Source: an uncultured SAR86 cluster bacterium (lineage in GTDB: Bacteria; Pseudomonadota; Gammaproteobacteria; Magnimaribacterales; D2472). From it: a stretch of DNA of 33,541 nucleotides. Position 1 is the stretch's first letter. Each line of letters begins with the position of its first letter. The translations under genes and the position numbers were made by a program. The stretch spans positions 1 to 33,541 of the forward strand of contig CACEJU010000003.1 of assembly GCA_902559885.1 (NCBI GenBank). The letters are read 5' to 3'. Below, one piece after another: positions 1 to 9,398 of this stretch. The notes beneath the pieces were generated by a model. It had not been told where the DNA came from and ran no database searches. It saw only the letters and a program-made list of their open reading frames with translations.

Positions 1-1294
1 AAAAAATAGAAATTATAAAATTAACAATACAGCTCAAAAATACATATACGAATATACTAAAAATACCTATTTATTTGAAAAATACTTAGAAAGATCAGAG
101 TATTATATTTTTTATGTTGTTCAAGAATTAAAGAGAAAAGATCTTCCTCTTGAGTTTGCATTTATACCCTTCATTGAAAGTAATTATGATCCATTCTCAA
201 TATCTGCATCTGGTGCTGTAGGTCTTTGGCAATTTATGCCAAGGACTGGAGAGTCTCTTGACTTAAATAAAACATGGTGGATAGAGGAAAGACATGATCC
301 ATTTAAATCCACAAAAGCTGCTATTAGTTATCTTGATATCTTATATCAAAGATTTGATGAAGATATGTACCTAACTTTAGCTGCTTATAACGCTGGGCCC
401 TCTTACATAGATAAACAAATTAAAAGAAATAAAAGAAAAAATAAACCATCTGATTATTGGAGTATAAAACTATCAAAAGAAACTCAAAATTACATTCCAA
501 AATTTATTGCAATTAATGAAATTATTTTTAATAGCGAAAAATACAATGTTACTCTGCCTGAAATTTATATGGAGCAAGTTGTTGCAAAAGTGGTCATTCC
601 AGGCCAAATAGAAATATTGGCTTTAAGCGATCACCTTAATATAAAACCAGAGCTAATATATAAACTTAATGCTGGATATACTAAATGGGCATCTCCTCCT
701 AGCTATGAATCAATTTTTTATCTTCCAATTGAAAAAGCTGAGTTCTTTAATTCTAATAACAATGAATTTAAAAAAACAAATGATATTAACTGGCTTACTC
801 ATGAGATTGTTAATGGTGACAATCTATGGTCTCTTGCAAGAAAGTATGACACTGAGGTTTCAATCATTAAGCAAGTAAATTATCTTCAATCTAATTTATT
901 AAAACCAGGCTCAAATTTACTTATTCCTGTATCAAAAAATGATAATGAGTATTTTGTTCCTTTTGAAATGCATATAGTTTCAGAAGGAGATTCAATATGG
1001 TCAATTTCAAGAAAATATAATATTAGTGTTGATGATATTATTGAGATGAATAATCTAGATCCTAATAAATTTCTTCAATTAGGCCAGCAACTTTCTATTG
1101 GAAACAAAAATATTTATAGAAATATAGATTCTAAAAAAAGAACAATACTTTACAGTGTTAAACAAGGCGACAACCTTTATAAAATCGCTAATATATTTGA
1201 TGTAAATGTAGAAAGTATTCTTAAAATTAATGAGCTTGATGAATTTAACCTTATACCTGGTCAAATAATAAAGGTTTCAATTAGAGCTTTTTAA
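1..1294 (+). CDS. mltD: Membrane-bound lytic murein transglycosylase D, 5' end missing
   Basis: Cleaves the glycan strands of peptidoglycan in the periplasm, releasing anhydromuropeptides. The reading frame is open from base 2 to the stop at 1292-1294, so about 430 residues are visible and the signal peptide and start lie outside the window. The SLT domain is clear: the catalytic glutamate (codon 176-178) sits in FIESNYDP, followed by SGAVGLWQFMP and then AAYNAGP near 385-405. Three LysM peptidoglycan-binding modules follow at about 800-934, 970-1104 and 1151-1285, each with a (D/G)(N/S)(L/I)(W/Y) core. The SLT plus multiple LysM layout is the MltD form. The gene is convergent with oppC and shares a TTAA tetranucleotide that supplies the stop codon on both strands. 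The first in-frame ATG visible (236) falls inside the catalytic domain and is not the true start. Confidence 0.93.
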   Translation, partial: KNRNYKINNTAQKYIYEYTKNTYLFEKYLERSEYYIFYVVQELKRKDLPLEFAFIPFIESNYDPFSISASGAVGLWQFMPRTGESLDLNKTWWIEERHDPFKSTKAAISYLDILYQRFDEDMYLTLAAYNAGPSYIDKQIKRNKRKNKPSDYWSIKLSKETQNYIPKFIAINEIIFNSEKYNVTLPEIYMEQVVAKVVIPGQIEILALSDHLNIKPELIYKLNAGYTKWASPPSYESIFYLPIEKAEFFNSNNNEFKKTNDINWLTHEIVNGDNLWSLARKYDTEVSIIKQVNYLQSNLLKPGSNLLIPVSKNDNEYFVPFEMHIVSEGDSIWSISRKYNISVDDIIEMNNLDPNKFLQLGQQLSIGNKNIYRNIDSKKRTILYSVKQGDNLYKIANIFDVNVESILKINELDEFNLIPGQIIKVSIRAF

Positions 1295-2145
1295 TTGTCA
1301 GATGTTTTTGGGTCCAATGCATCTCTAAGACCATCACCAAAAAAATTTAGAGCAAATAATGTAATTGTAAATGTCAAACCTGGATATATTAGCAGCCAGC
1401 TATACTCTTCCATTGATTCAACCCCATCTTTAATAAGAGTTCCCCAACTTGACATAGGTGGTTGGATTCCTAGACCTAGAAAACTAAGAAAACTTTCTAA
1501 AAGCATTACTTGTGGAATGGTCAGTGTTGCATATACAGCAATAGGTCCAAGAATATTTGGCAATAAATGCCTTTTAAACATGGAAAAATTACTAACACCC
1601 ATTGCTTGGGCAGCTAAAATAAATTCTTGATTCTTTAAACTTAAAACTTGGCCTCTCACTATTCTTGCCATTGTTAACCACTCAACTGCACCAATGGCAA
1701 TAAACAACAACCAAAGATTTCTACCAAAAACAACCATCAATAAAATAATAAAAATAATAAAAGGTATTCCATACAGCACATCTACTATTCTCATCATTAC
1801 TGTGTCTATTTTTCCTCCAAAATAACCAGCGATTAAACCCCAAGTAACACCAATAAATAAAGCAACAGTAGTAGCTACAAACCCGACAAGTAACGATATT
1901 CTTGCGCCGTAAAGAATTCTTGAATATAAATCTCGTCCAAGAATATCAGTTCCTAGCAGATGCTCAGCAGATGGTGGTGATGCTCCTAAATCTAAATTTT
2001 GATAGGCATATGGATACGGAGCTATCCAAGGAGCTAAAGCAGCAAGAATGAACAAAATTAGCAAAACAATTGCACCGCCAACAGCAGCTTTATTTTTTAT
2101 TAGTCTTCTAAAGGCGTCTGACCATAATGACGATGAATTAGACAT
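1291..2145 (-). CDS. oppC: Oligopeptide ABC transporter permease OppC
   Basis: Inner-membrane permease, partner of OppB, for uptake of peptides delivered by OppA. It has an N-terminal membrane helix (about residues 20-45, after a cytoplasmic SLWSDAFRRLIKNK-like segment), a conserved HLLGTDILGRD stretch, then five more helices. The EAA-type loop contacting the ATPase is visible around AAQAMGVSNFSMFKRHLLPN. I chose the ATG at 2145 rather than an in-frame ATG ten codons upstream (2175), because an AAGGG ribosome-binding site lies about 8 bases before it and it overlaps the oppB stop as TAATG. This gives 284 residues, near the usual OppC length. It is the last gene of ppiD-oppA-oppB-oppC; no ATPase gene follows. 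Confidence 0.93.
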   Translation of the reverse strand: MSNSSSLWSDAFRRLIKNKAAVGGAIVLLILFILAALAPWIAPYPYAYQNLDLGASPPSAEHLLGTDILGRDLYSRILYGARISLLVGFVATTVALFIGVTWGLIAGYFGGKIDTVMMRIVDVLYGIPFIIFIILLMVVFGRNLWLLFIAIGAVEWLTMARIVRGQVLSLKNQEFILAAQAMGVSNFSMFKRHLLPNILGPIAVYATLTIPQVMLLESFLSFLGLGIQPPMSSWGTLIKDGVESMEEYSWLLIYPGLTFTITLFALNFFGDGLRDALDPKTSDN

Positions 2146-3065
2146 TATGTATCCCTTGATCTTGGATTTAACCATAAGGCGGCAAGATCTGATAATAAGT
2201 TAAAGATCACAATCATGAATGAGAAGAAAATTGTTGTTCCCAATATCATTGTGTAATCTCTATTAAAAGCTGCTTCAACATAAAATCTTCCAAGCCCTGG
2301 TATTTGAAATATTGTTTCTATTACAAAAGATCCGGATAATAAGCCTGCTATTGCCGGCCCTAAAAATGAAACAACTGGTAATAATCCTCCTTGCATGGCA
2401 TGTTTAGTTACTACCATACTTTCAGACAATCCTTTTGCTCTAGCTGTTCTAATAAAATCTTGATTAAGAATTTCTAACATACCTCCTCTACTTAACCTTG
2501 CTATATAGGCAGCATATGCAAAGCCTAAAGTTAAGGAAGGTAAGATTTTGTCTCCAGGTAACTGGCCCCAACCTGAAACAGGCAGTAGTTCAAGATTTAT
2601 GCCAAAAATAAGAACCAATAATGGGCCTAACAAAAAGGTTGGAACACAAATACCTATCATAGCTATAGACATTGGAATATAGTCTAAGAAAGTATTTCTT
2701 TTTAAAGCAGCTACTACACCTGACAAAATACCAATTAGTAAAGCAATTAGCATTGAGTAAATAGCTAACTCAAATGTAACAGGAAGGCCTGTCATTATTA
2801 ATTCCGTTACTGATCTTCCTGGAAATCTAAATGAAGGACCAAAATCACCCACAACAATGCCAGACATATAGTCAAAATACTGCTCTGATAAAGGCGCATT
2901 TAAATTATAAGCTTCATTGAGGTTTTTAAGCACTTGTTCTGAAACAGCCTTGTCCGCATCAAAAGGCCCACCAGGAGCTAGTCTAACCAAAAAAAAAGTT
3001 ATACTTGCAACAGCAATTAAAACCGGTATTGCTAAAAGTACTCTTCTAAAAAAAATGCCGAGCAT
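2145..3065 (-). CDS. oppB: Oligopeptide ABC transporter permease OppB
   Basis: Inner-membrane permease that pairs with OppC. It has 306 residues, the usual length, and aligns by eye with E. coli OppB throughout: an N-terminal helix followed by FFLVRLAPGGPFD, then GDFGPSF, an EAA loop in DFIRTARAKGLSESMV, and FQIPGLGRFYVEAAFNRDY near the C-terminus. It starts five bases after the oppA stop (3071) and its own stop shares a base with the oppC start, so translation is probably coupled. A T9 run (sense strand, 2989-2997) falls within codons 22-25. The matching binding protein and second permease are adjacent, but the two ATPases normally called OppD and OppF are not in the window. Confidence 0.94.
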   Translation of the reverse strand: MLGIFFRRVLLAIPVLIAVASITFFLVRLAPGGPFDADKAVSEQVLKNLNEAYNLNAPLSEQYFDYMSGIVVGDFGPSFRFPGRSVTELIMTGLPVTFELAIYSMLIALLIGILSGVVAALKRNTFLDYIPMSIAMIGICVPTFLLGPLLVLIFGINLELLPVSGWGQLPGDKILPSLTLGFAYAAYIARLSRGGMLEILNQDFIRTARAKGLSESMVVTKHAMQGGLLPVVSFLGPAIAGLLSGSFVIETIFQIPGLGRFYVEAAFNRDYTMILGTTIFFSFMIVIFNLLSDLAALWLNPRSRDT

Positions 3066-3070
3066 TGAGT

Positions 3071-4678
3071 TTAATCTCTCTCAATTCTTATGTATTTTGG
3101 ATGATGATGACTTAATATATTTGGATGCCAGCCCTTCACATCCTCGTGAAGTTGATAAACACGAACATAAGTATAGATAGGTGCTATTGGCATTTCATCA
3201 ATCAATAAACGCTCTGCTTGCAATAAAATTTTGTATCTCTCATCTTGATCAAGAGTAGCATTTGCTAATGCAACTAATCTATCAAACTCTGGATTCTCCC
3301 ATCCTGTCTTATTGTTGCCTCTATTTGGTCTAAGAGTATCTAAGAAAGTGTTTGGATCTTCATAATCTCCAATCCATCCCGCTCTAGAAACTTGGAAGTC
3401 ACCTATCATTTCTCTACTAAGATAAACCTTCCAATCTTGATTGACTAACTCAACATTTATACCAAGATTTTGCTGCCACATTTGTTGAACAGCTAAGGCA
3501 ACTTTTCTATGACCTTCACTTGTATTGAACAAAATCTCTAACTTAGGAAAATCTGTACCGGATTCATAGCCAGCTTCTTTTAAGAGTTCTTTTGCTAACT
3601 CAACATCATATGGAATTTTAGTATCTGGAAAGAATCCATTAGATCCTGGTGGTGTAAATGAATATGCTGGAATTTGTCCACATTTAGTAACAGTCTCTAC
3701 TATCTTCTCTCTATCTATAGAGTATGCCAATGCCTTTCTTACTCTTACATCAGACAAGGCTTCATTTTTAGTATTAAATCTATAAAAGTATGTTCCCATG
3801 TATGGGTGAATTTGAATATTTGGATTTGTTTCTTTTATGTCAGGTGTACATTTAGATGATGGAAAGGTTGAAGTTACATGAAGCTGACCCGCTCTAAACA
3901 TTCTTTCTTCAGTCATTTCAACAGATATTGGATAAAAATGCATCTCATTTAATTCAACCATATCTGAATCCCAATATAATGGATTTTTTTCAACAATAAT
4001 TTTTTTATTTAATTCCCATGATTTTAGATTAAACGGTCCATTACACACAAAATTACCAGGGCGAGTCCATTGACCATTTCTATCATCTATTGTCCCATGC
4101 TTAAGCACTGTTTCTTTATGAACAGCCCAAGTACTGTAATGGCTAAGAAGCCCTAAAAAAAATGGTGTAGGTTCTTTAAGGGTAACTTGAAGGGTTAAAT
4201 CATCTATAGCTTTAACGCCCACTTTTGAGAAATCGTTTAATGAGCCAGTATGAAATTCTTCAGCATTCACAACGTAATAAAGCATGTCAGGGTATTGAGA
4301 TCCCAGGCTAGGAGTTAAGATTCTTTGCCATGACCAGACATAATCATCTGCGGTAACAATATCACCATTAGACCATTTACCATTTTCTTGTAAATAAAAT
4401 GTATAAACCTTACCATCTTCACTAATATCCCATGAAGCAGCAGATCCTGGCAAACTCTCTCCGCCTTTAGGATTTGAGCTAGTTAAGCCCTCACATAGTG
4501 CTAATAATAGATGATGTTCCGGCACACCTGTCACAATATGTGGATCCAAGCCTTGAGGTTCAGTACCATTTCCATAATGAAATATCTTAGATTCTACTGC
4601 TGAATCAACCGGTGCTTCAGATGAACTGCAGCCAATCAAAAATATGAGACTAAAAATATAAAACTTTGTGTATTTCAT
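3071..4678 (-). CDS. oppA: Peptide-binding lipoprotein OppA (solute-binding protein family 5)
   Basis: Periplasmic binding protein that captures oligopeptides and hands them to OppBC. It has 535 residues, close to E. coli OppA. The N-terminus is a lipoprotein signal ending in the lipobox LIGC, with Cys17 as the predicted lipidated residue, so the protein is likely membrane-anchored rather than freely soluble. Family 5 hallmarks follow: GTEPQGLDPHIV, an LCEGL stretch, FYLQENGKWSNGDIVTADDYVWSW, and ALAYSIDREKIV in the second lobe. It starts directly against the ppiD stop (4679) with no gap. It most resembles the OppA/MppA group, but the exact peptide preference cannot be read from the sequence. 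Confidence 0.93.
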   Translation of the reverse strand: MKYTKFYIFSLIFLIGCSSSEAPVDSAVESKIFHYGNGTEPQGLDPHIVTGVPEHHLLLALCEGLTSSNPKGGESLPGSAASWDISEDGKVYTFYLQENGKWSNGDIVTADDYVWSWQRILTPSLGSQYPDMLYYVVNAEEFHTGSLNDFSKVGVKAIDDLTLQVTLKEPTPFFLGLLSHYSTWAVHKETVLKHGTIDDRNGQWTRPGNFVCNGPFNLKSWELNKKIIVEKNPLYWDSDMVELNEMHFYPISVEMTEERMFRAGQLHVTSTFPSSKCTPDIKETNPNIQIHPYMGTYFYRFNTKNEALSDVRVRKALAYSIDREKIVETVTKCGQIPAYSFTPPGSNGFFPDTKIPYDVELAKELLKEAGYESGTDFPKLEILFNTSEGHRKVALAVQQMWQQNLGINVELVNQDWKVYLSREMIGDFQVSRAGWIGDYEDPNTFLDTLRPNRGNNKTGWENPEFDRLVALANATLDQDERYKILLQAERLLIDEMPIAPIYTYVRVYQLHEDVKGWHPNILSHHHPKYIRIERD

Positions 4679-6535
4679 CTAATTAACTCCAATTCTTAAA
4701 TCGTTTCTTAAATTAGAATAAAGCTCGTCATTGATGATAGCAAATATTTTATTGTTAACTTGGTCTAGAGATAATGACTTATACTCTTCCAATAATTCAG
4801 CAACAATTTCATCACTTGGTAATTCTATTTCATCAATTGTTATGTAGTAATAGTCATTAGCAGTTGCTATGAGGCTTGTTGAATTTAATTCTTTAACAAA
4901 TAATTCATTCACAACTTCTCTTGGCAATATTGATGCATTACTTTTTACATTAACAAAATTTTCGACACTCAAGTAATTATGCTTTTCAGAAAATTCAATA
5001 AAATTTTCTTTGCTCAAAGATTCTAGATCTAACAAAATATTTTCTCTAATTCCAAGGGCCTTTTCATTATTTAGGATATTGTTAACTTCTTCTTGAACAT
5101 CTGTGAAAGTTAGTTCTGTAGGCTCATATATCTCATCAATAAAATAAACAATTAATTCTTCATTATTTGATATCACATTTATCTCATTACCTGCACTAAA
5201 AATATCATCTTTATAAGCTAAAAGATCTGTATTAGAGAAGTTCGCATAAGATACTGGTTCAATATTAAATATCTCAGAATTATATTGATCTTGAATATCA
5301 ATAAAATTTGAATTTGAATCAATAAGATCTAATATTTTAAAATACTCTTCGTTAAGGATTGCTGATGATTCAGCTTCGATAAGATCCTCTTCTAAGGCTA
5401 GCCTTTTTTCATCAAAAGATAATAATTCATCTTGGTAAATTTCAGTAACTTTAAGAATATGTATACTCGTTTCTAAATTAATAACTGAACTAATTTGGTT
5501 TAATGATAGATTATCAACCTCATTTGCAAACTCATCAGGAAAAAGATCAGGTGAAAAATAATCCAAGTCTCCGCCAGAGTCCTTTGTTAACAGATCTTCA
5601 CTGTATTCTTTGGCAAGTTCTTCAAAATTATCTCCATTAATTAATTTTTCATTAATAGCGTTAATTGCTGATAGAGCCTCAGATTCATCATCATAATTAA
5701 TTTTATCTATCATGATATGAGAAATTCTTTTTTGTTTTGAGTTATTGACCTCTTGAACATACGCTTCATAAGCTTGCTCATAATAGTCTTCGGGAATATT
5801 AATTGAATCTATAAAATCAATATTGCTTAGTTTGAAGAATTTTAATGAGCGCTTTTCATCTGAAAGGAATGAATCTTTATTATTAAGGTAATAATCAGTT
5901 TGTTCTTCTAGTGAACTTGATACTGAATTTAATATATCTTCATATGAAACTTTAATAAAGGTAACATCAACTGTTTTTTCAATAAGTTTTATAAAATCTT
6001 TAACCTCTTCATCAGTTGTAAAATTTGAAGTAATGCTTTGTGTGTATTTGTTTGTTGCCTCAATTCTGGTTAGCATTTCAATAAAAGCATCTTTTGTAAA
6101 ACCATTTGCATTCACAAATGCCTCAAATCGTCCTTCATCAAAATTACCATCCACATAAAAATCTTGGTTTCTAATAATTTCTTTTTTTGCACTATTTATC
6201 TCTTCTTTGTTAATTAAGCCAAGACTTCTAACTTCTGCGAGTAATACTTTTTGTCTAATGATTTCATTATTAATGGCTTGAGCTTGCTGATCTTGAGGCA
6301 AAATACCAAAATCAAAATCATCTCCAAATATATCTCTATAATTTTGAATAACTCTATTTTGCGCTACTTGGATATCAATTTCTTCAACTTGCTCACCATT
6401 TACAGAGCCGTAATTAGAGCCAAATACTGTTCCTAGAGATCCAGTTCCTAAAAATACAAAAGGTAACGCACATACAGATATTATTATTATAAGAGGCCAG
6501 CCTCTTAGAAGATTATTTCTAACACCATCTAACAT
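4679..6535 (-). CDS. ppiD: Peptidyl-prolyl isomerase D, membrane-anchored periplasmic chaperone
   Basis: Inner-membrane-anchored folding factor near the Sec translocon that assists proteins emerging into the periplasm. It has 618 residues, like E. coli PpiD (about 623). There is a short cytoplasmic N-terminus, one membrane helix at about residues 13-33 (GWPLIIIISVCALPFVFLG), a SurA-like N-terminal chaperone region, and one parvulin domain at about 265-365 with RISHIMI, FEELAKEYSED and GGDLDYFSPD. The rest is acidic and helical. A GGAG ribosome-binding site lies 5 bases before the ATG. It follows hupB on the same strand, but an intrinsic terminator sits only 18 bases upstream of its start. Downstream, oppA abuts without a gap, so the four genes to oppC probably form one transcript. 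Confidence 0.93.
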   Translation of the reverse strand: MLDGVRNNLLRGWPLIIIISVCALPFVFLGTGSLGTVFGSNYGSVNGEQVEEIDIQVAQNRVIQNYRDIFGDDFDFGILPQDQQAQAINNEIIRQKVLLAEVRSLGLINKEEINSAKKEIIRNQDFYVDGNFDEGRFEAFVNANGFTKDAFIEMLTRIEATNKYTQSITSNFTTDEEVKDFIKLIEKTVDVTFIKVSYEDILNSVSSSLEEQTDYYLNNKDSFLSDEKRSLKFFKLSNIDFIDSINIPEDYYEQAYEAYVQEVNNSKQKRISHIMIDKINYDDESEALSAINAINEKLINGDNFEELAKEYSEDLLTKDSGGDLDYFSPDLFPDEFANEVDNLSLNQISSVINLETSIHILKVTEIYQDELLSFDEKRLALEEDLIEAESSAILNEEYFKILDLIDSNSNFIDIQDQYNSEIFNIEPVSYANFSNTDLLAYKDDIFSAGNEINVISNNEELIVYFIDEIYEPTELTFTDVQEEVNNILNNEKALGIRENILLDLESLSKENFIEFSEKHNYLSVENFVNVKSNASILPREVVNELFVKELNSTSLIATANDYYYITIDEIELPSDEIVAELLEEYKSLSLDQVNNKIFAIINDELYSNLRNDLRIGVN

Positions 6536-6553
6536 AATTACTCCATTATAAAT

Positions 6554-6582
6554 AAAAAAAAGGGTGCGATAGCACCCTTTTT
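6554..6582 (-). terminator. Intrinsic terminator after hupB
   Basis: A perfect hairpin: stem GGGTGC/GCACCC extended by flanking A/T pairs (6557-6567 with 6572-6582), a four-base GATA loop, and an eight-base A tract on the plus strand (6554-6561) that becomes the U tract on the minus strand. It lies 15-43 bases past the hupB stop and is oriented to end hupB transcription. It is the only clear intrinsic terminator I see in the window. Confidence 0.9.
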
Positions 6583-6596
6583 AACAGATTTTAAAA

Positions 6597-6875
6597 TTAA
6601 CCTGCTTTAACTTTATCTTTTAAAGCTTTACCTGCTTTAAAACCTGGCACTTTAGTAGCCGCAATATGCATAGCCTCACCAGTTTGAGGATTTCTACCCT
6701 CTCTAGCAGCTCTGTGTCTTACAGAAAAAGTTCCAAATCCAACAAGAGAAACTGAATCTCCAGTTCCTAATGCTCCCCCAATACCATCTAATACTGCATC
6801 AACAGCTCTACCTGCTGAAGCTTTTGAAAGGTCTGCTGAAGCAGCAACGCTATCGATCAAATCAGATTTATTCAT
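6597..6875 (-). CDS. hupB: Histone-like DNA-binding protein HU
   Basis: Small nucleoid protein that bends and compacts DNA as a dimer. It has 92 residues, typical of HU-beta. The N-terminal helical dimerisation region ([19 protein letters not shown]) is followed by [20 protein letters not shown] and the DNA-intercalating arm NPQTGEAM, then [14 protein letters not shown]. The stretch NPQTGE matches the conserved NPxTGE tip. The gene is noticeably richer in G and C and in Ala/Gly codons than its neighbours, as expected for a very highly expressed gene. A strong GAGGAG ribosome-binding site precedes the ATG. It follows lon after a 105-base gap with its own likely promoter, and a strong terminator follows it, so it can be expressed separately from the clp-lon genes. 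Confidence 0.97.
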   Translation of the reverse strand: MNKSDLIDSVAASADLSKASAGRAVDAVLDGIGGALGTGDSVSLVGFGTFSVRHRAAREGRNPQTGEAMHIAATKVPGFKAGKALKDKVKAG

Positions 6876-6917
6876 ATTAAATACTCCTCAATGTAAATTT
6901 TTAATAAATACCCTACT

Positions 6918-6946
6918 ATGAAAAGCTTTTTACCGCTAAAAGTCAA
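6918..6946 (-). promoter_or_regulatory. Probable sigma70 promoter of hupB
   Basis: On the minus strand, TTGACT (6941-6946, five of six matches to the -35 consensus) is separated by 17 bases from TTTCAT (6918-6923, four of six to the -10 consensus). It lies in the 105-base gap between lon and hupB and would give a leader of about 35 bases containing GAGGAG. The spacing is ideal but the -10 is weak, so this is a reasonable but unproven call. Confidence 0.5.
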
Positions 6947-6980
6947 GCAATATAAGGTTTTTCAACAAAATTAATAATTG

Positions 6981-9368
6981 TTAATTTTGAAGAGATTTCG
7001 CAGACTTTTTTGAGGTTTTGGATTTAGGTGTATTCAATTTAGGAGTTGGTTCACTCTCTAAAGCAATTGAAATAATTTCATCAATCCATTCAACAGGAAT
7101 TATGTTAAGAGAACTAGTTATTTGTTTTGGAATCTCTTGAAGATCAGGTTCATTCTCTTTTGGGATAATTACATTTTTAATTCCACCTCTTTTGGCAGCT
7201 AATAACTTTTCTTTTAAACCACCGATTTTGAGAATTTGTCCTCTCAATGTAATCTCACCTGTCATAGCAGTGTCTGCCCTTACAGGTATATTTGTTAGAA
7301 CAGATATTAATGCAATAGCCATTGCGCCACCTGCACTAGGACCATCTTTGGGTGTAGCTCCTTCAGGGACATGAATATGGATGTCATTTTTTTCGTAGAA
7401 ATCTGTTTTTATTCCAAGTGATCTAGCTCTTGATCTAACAACCGTTAAAGCTGCTTGAATTGATTCTTGCATTACATCGCCAAGTGAGCCTGTTTTAATA
7501 ATATTACCTTTGCCTTCCACATATGAAGATTCAATTGTTAAAAGCTCTCCTCCAACTTGAGTCCATGCTAGACCTGTAACTTGCCCAACTGCATTTTCTT
7601 TTTCAGCTATTCCAAATTTAAATTTTCTTACTCCAGAATATTTTTCTAGATTTGATGGGGTTACTTTAGTAATTTTAGATAAAGGTGTTTTTGATAGTAA
7701 TCTATCTTTAACAACTTTCCTTAAAATCTTAGCAATTTGTCTTTCTAAACCTCTAACACCAGCCTCTCTTGTGTAATATCTAATTAAATCAAGTAAAACA
7801 TTTTTATTTAATGAAATCTCTTTATCCTTTAAACCATTTCTCTCTAGTTGTTTTGGGAGTAGGTATTTATCGGCGATATTCATTTTTTCGTCTTCTGTAT
7901 ATCCAGGTATTCTTATAATTTCCATTCTATCTAATAGGGGTGAAGGGATATTCAGACTATTAGCGGTGCATACAAACATTATTTCTGATAAATCATAGTC
8001 AACCTCTAAATAATGATCACTAAAAGTATTGTTTTGCTCTGGGTCTAAAACTTCTAATAATGCCGAAGCAGGATCACCCCTATGATCCATTCCAATTTTA
8101 TCTATCTCGTCTAAAAGAAATAATGGATTTTTAACTCCAACTTTTGAAAGTTTTTGAATAATTTTACCTGGCATTGATCCAATGTATGTTCTTCTGTGAC
8201 CTCTTATTTCTGACTCATCTCTGACGCCACCTAACGACATCCTTACAAACTTTCTGTTGGTTGCTCTAGCAATAGACTCACCTAGAGATGTTTTACCTAC
8301 TCCAGGAGGTCCAACTAAACACAAAACTGGGGCTTTCATGTTTTTTACCCTTTTTTGAACAGCCAAATACTCAATAATTCTCTCTTTTACTTCCTCAAGA
8401 CCATAATGATCATCTTCTAGTATTTGAAGTGATTCATTAATGTTAGATTTAACTTTTGATCTTTTCTTCCATGGAACACCAATTAGATAATCCAAATAAG
8501 ATCTAACAACTGATGCTTCTGCAGATGATGGTGCCATTTGTTTAAACTTATTAAGCTCACTTTTAGCTTTTTCTAAAGCTTCTTTAGGCATACCAGATTT
8601 TTCAATTTTCTTATCTAAAACATCAAATTCATCACCCTCATCACTTATTTCACCTAGCTCCTTTTGTGCAGCCTTAATCTGTTCATTTAGGTAATACTCT
8701 CTTTGAGATTTTTCCATTTGCTTTTTAACTCTGCCTCTAATCTTCTTTTCAACATCCACTACGTCTAAATGTGATTCGAGAAAGGTTAATAATTTTTCAG
8801 CTCTTTTGTTTAGATCTAATATTTCTAATATTTCTTGTTTCTTAGATGTTTCTAAAGGAAGGTGTCCTGTGATTGTATCTATTAGTCTAGATATATCATC
8901 TAATGAATCTACAGTAGAAACTATTTCAGGAGGTATTCTTTTTGTTACCTTAATGTAATCTTCAAATTTGGATTTTATCAAGTTGACTATGTTGTCCTCA
9001 GAGGATTGATCAATTGCAATATCCTCAAAAGGTTGAACTCTAGCTAAAAGATACTCATCATCTGCAACTACTTTTTCAATAGAGCATCTTTTTTGACCTT
9101 CAACTAATACTTTCATAGTTCCATCAGGCAATTTTATTAACTGAAGTAAGTTGCTTATTGATCCAAACTTATATATATCCTCAAACTCTGGATCTTCAAT
9201 TGAAGGATCAATTTGACTAACTAGTACAAGTTTTTTATTTGAAGACATTGCAGAATTCAACGCCTCAACAGACTTGGTTCTTCCAACAAATAATGTAGTT
9301 ACAATTCCAGGGAAAACAACAACATCTCTTAGGGGTATTAAAGGTAAATCAATTTTTAAATCACTCAT
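6981..9368 (-). CDS. lon: ATP-dependent protease Lon
   Basis: Cytoplasmic hexameric AAA+ serine protease that degrades damaged and selected regulatory proteins. It has 795 residues (E. coli 784). The N-terminal substrate-binding domain starts PLIPLRDVVVFPG; the AAA+ domain carries Walker A GPPGVGKT (about residue 352) and Walker B FLLDEIDK; the protease domain has the catalytic Ser678 in PKDGPSAGG and Lys721 in GGLKEKLL. The C-terminus carries an extra Lys/Ser-rich tail (about 20 residues) beyond the usual end. It follows clpX after 30 bases with only a weak ribosome-binding site. I see no sigma32-type promoter in that gap, so it may be read from upstream with clpP-clpX. Confidence 0.98.
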   Translation of the reverse strand: MSDLKIDLPLIPLRDVVVFPGIVTTLFVGRTKSVEALNSAMSSNKKLVLVSQIDPSIEDPEFEDIYKFGSISNLLQLIKLPDGTMKVLVEGQKRCSIEKVVADDEYLLARVQPFEDIAIDQSSEDNIVNLIKSKFEDYIKVTKRIPPEIVSTVDSLDDISRLIDTITGHLPLETSKKQEILEILDLNKRAEKLLTFLESHLDVVDVEKKIRGRVKKQMEKSQREYYLNEQIKAAQKELGEISDEGDEFDVLDKKIEKSGMPKEALEKAKSELNKFKQMAPSSAEASVVRSYLDYLIGVPWKKRSKVKSNINESLQILEDDHYGLEEVKERIIEYLAVQKRVKNMKAPVLCLVGPPGVGKTSLGESIARATNRKFVRMSLGGVRDESEIRGHRRTYIGSMPGKIIQKLSKVGVKNPLFLLDEIDKIGMDHRGDPASALLEVLDPEQNNTFSDHYLEVDYDLSEIMFVCTANSLNIPSPLLDRMEIIRIPGYTEDEKMNIADKYLLPKQLERNGLKDKEISLNKNVLLDLIRYYTREAGVRGLERQIAKILRKVVKDRLLSKTPLSKITKVTPSNLEKYSGVRKFKFGIAEKENAVGQVTGLAWTQVGGELLTIESSYVEGKGNIIKTGSLGDVMQESIQAALTVVRSRARSLGIKTDFYEKNDIHIHVPEGATPKDGPSAGGAMAIALISVLTNIPVRADTAMTGEITLRGQILKIGGLKEKLLAAKRGGIKNVIIPKENEPDLQEIPKQITSSLNIIPVEWIDEIISIALESEPTPKLNTPKSKTSKKSAKSLQN

Positions 9369-9398
9369 AAACTTTAAGTAGGGATGATTTGTAAAAAA

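Noticed and set aside
1295..1630. A 111-residue plus-strand reading frame in oppC
   Set aside because: Antisense shadow of a conserved permease, with no recognisable domain.
2989..2997. T9 run (sense) in oppB as a slippage or phase-variation tract
   Set aside because: It encodes conserved Phe-Phe-Leu of the first helix, and homopolymers of this size recur in the window (also eamA), so there is no specific support.
6921..6930. AAAAGCTTTT palindrome upstream of hupB as a lon terminator or operator
   Set aside because: It is short, AT-rich and lacks a G-C stem or U tract; it lies within the proposed promoter spacer.
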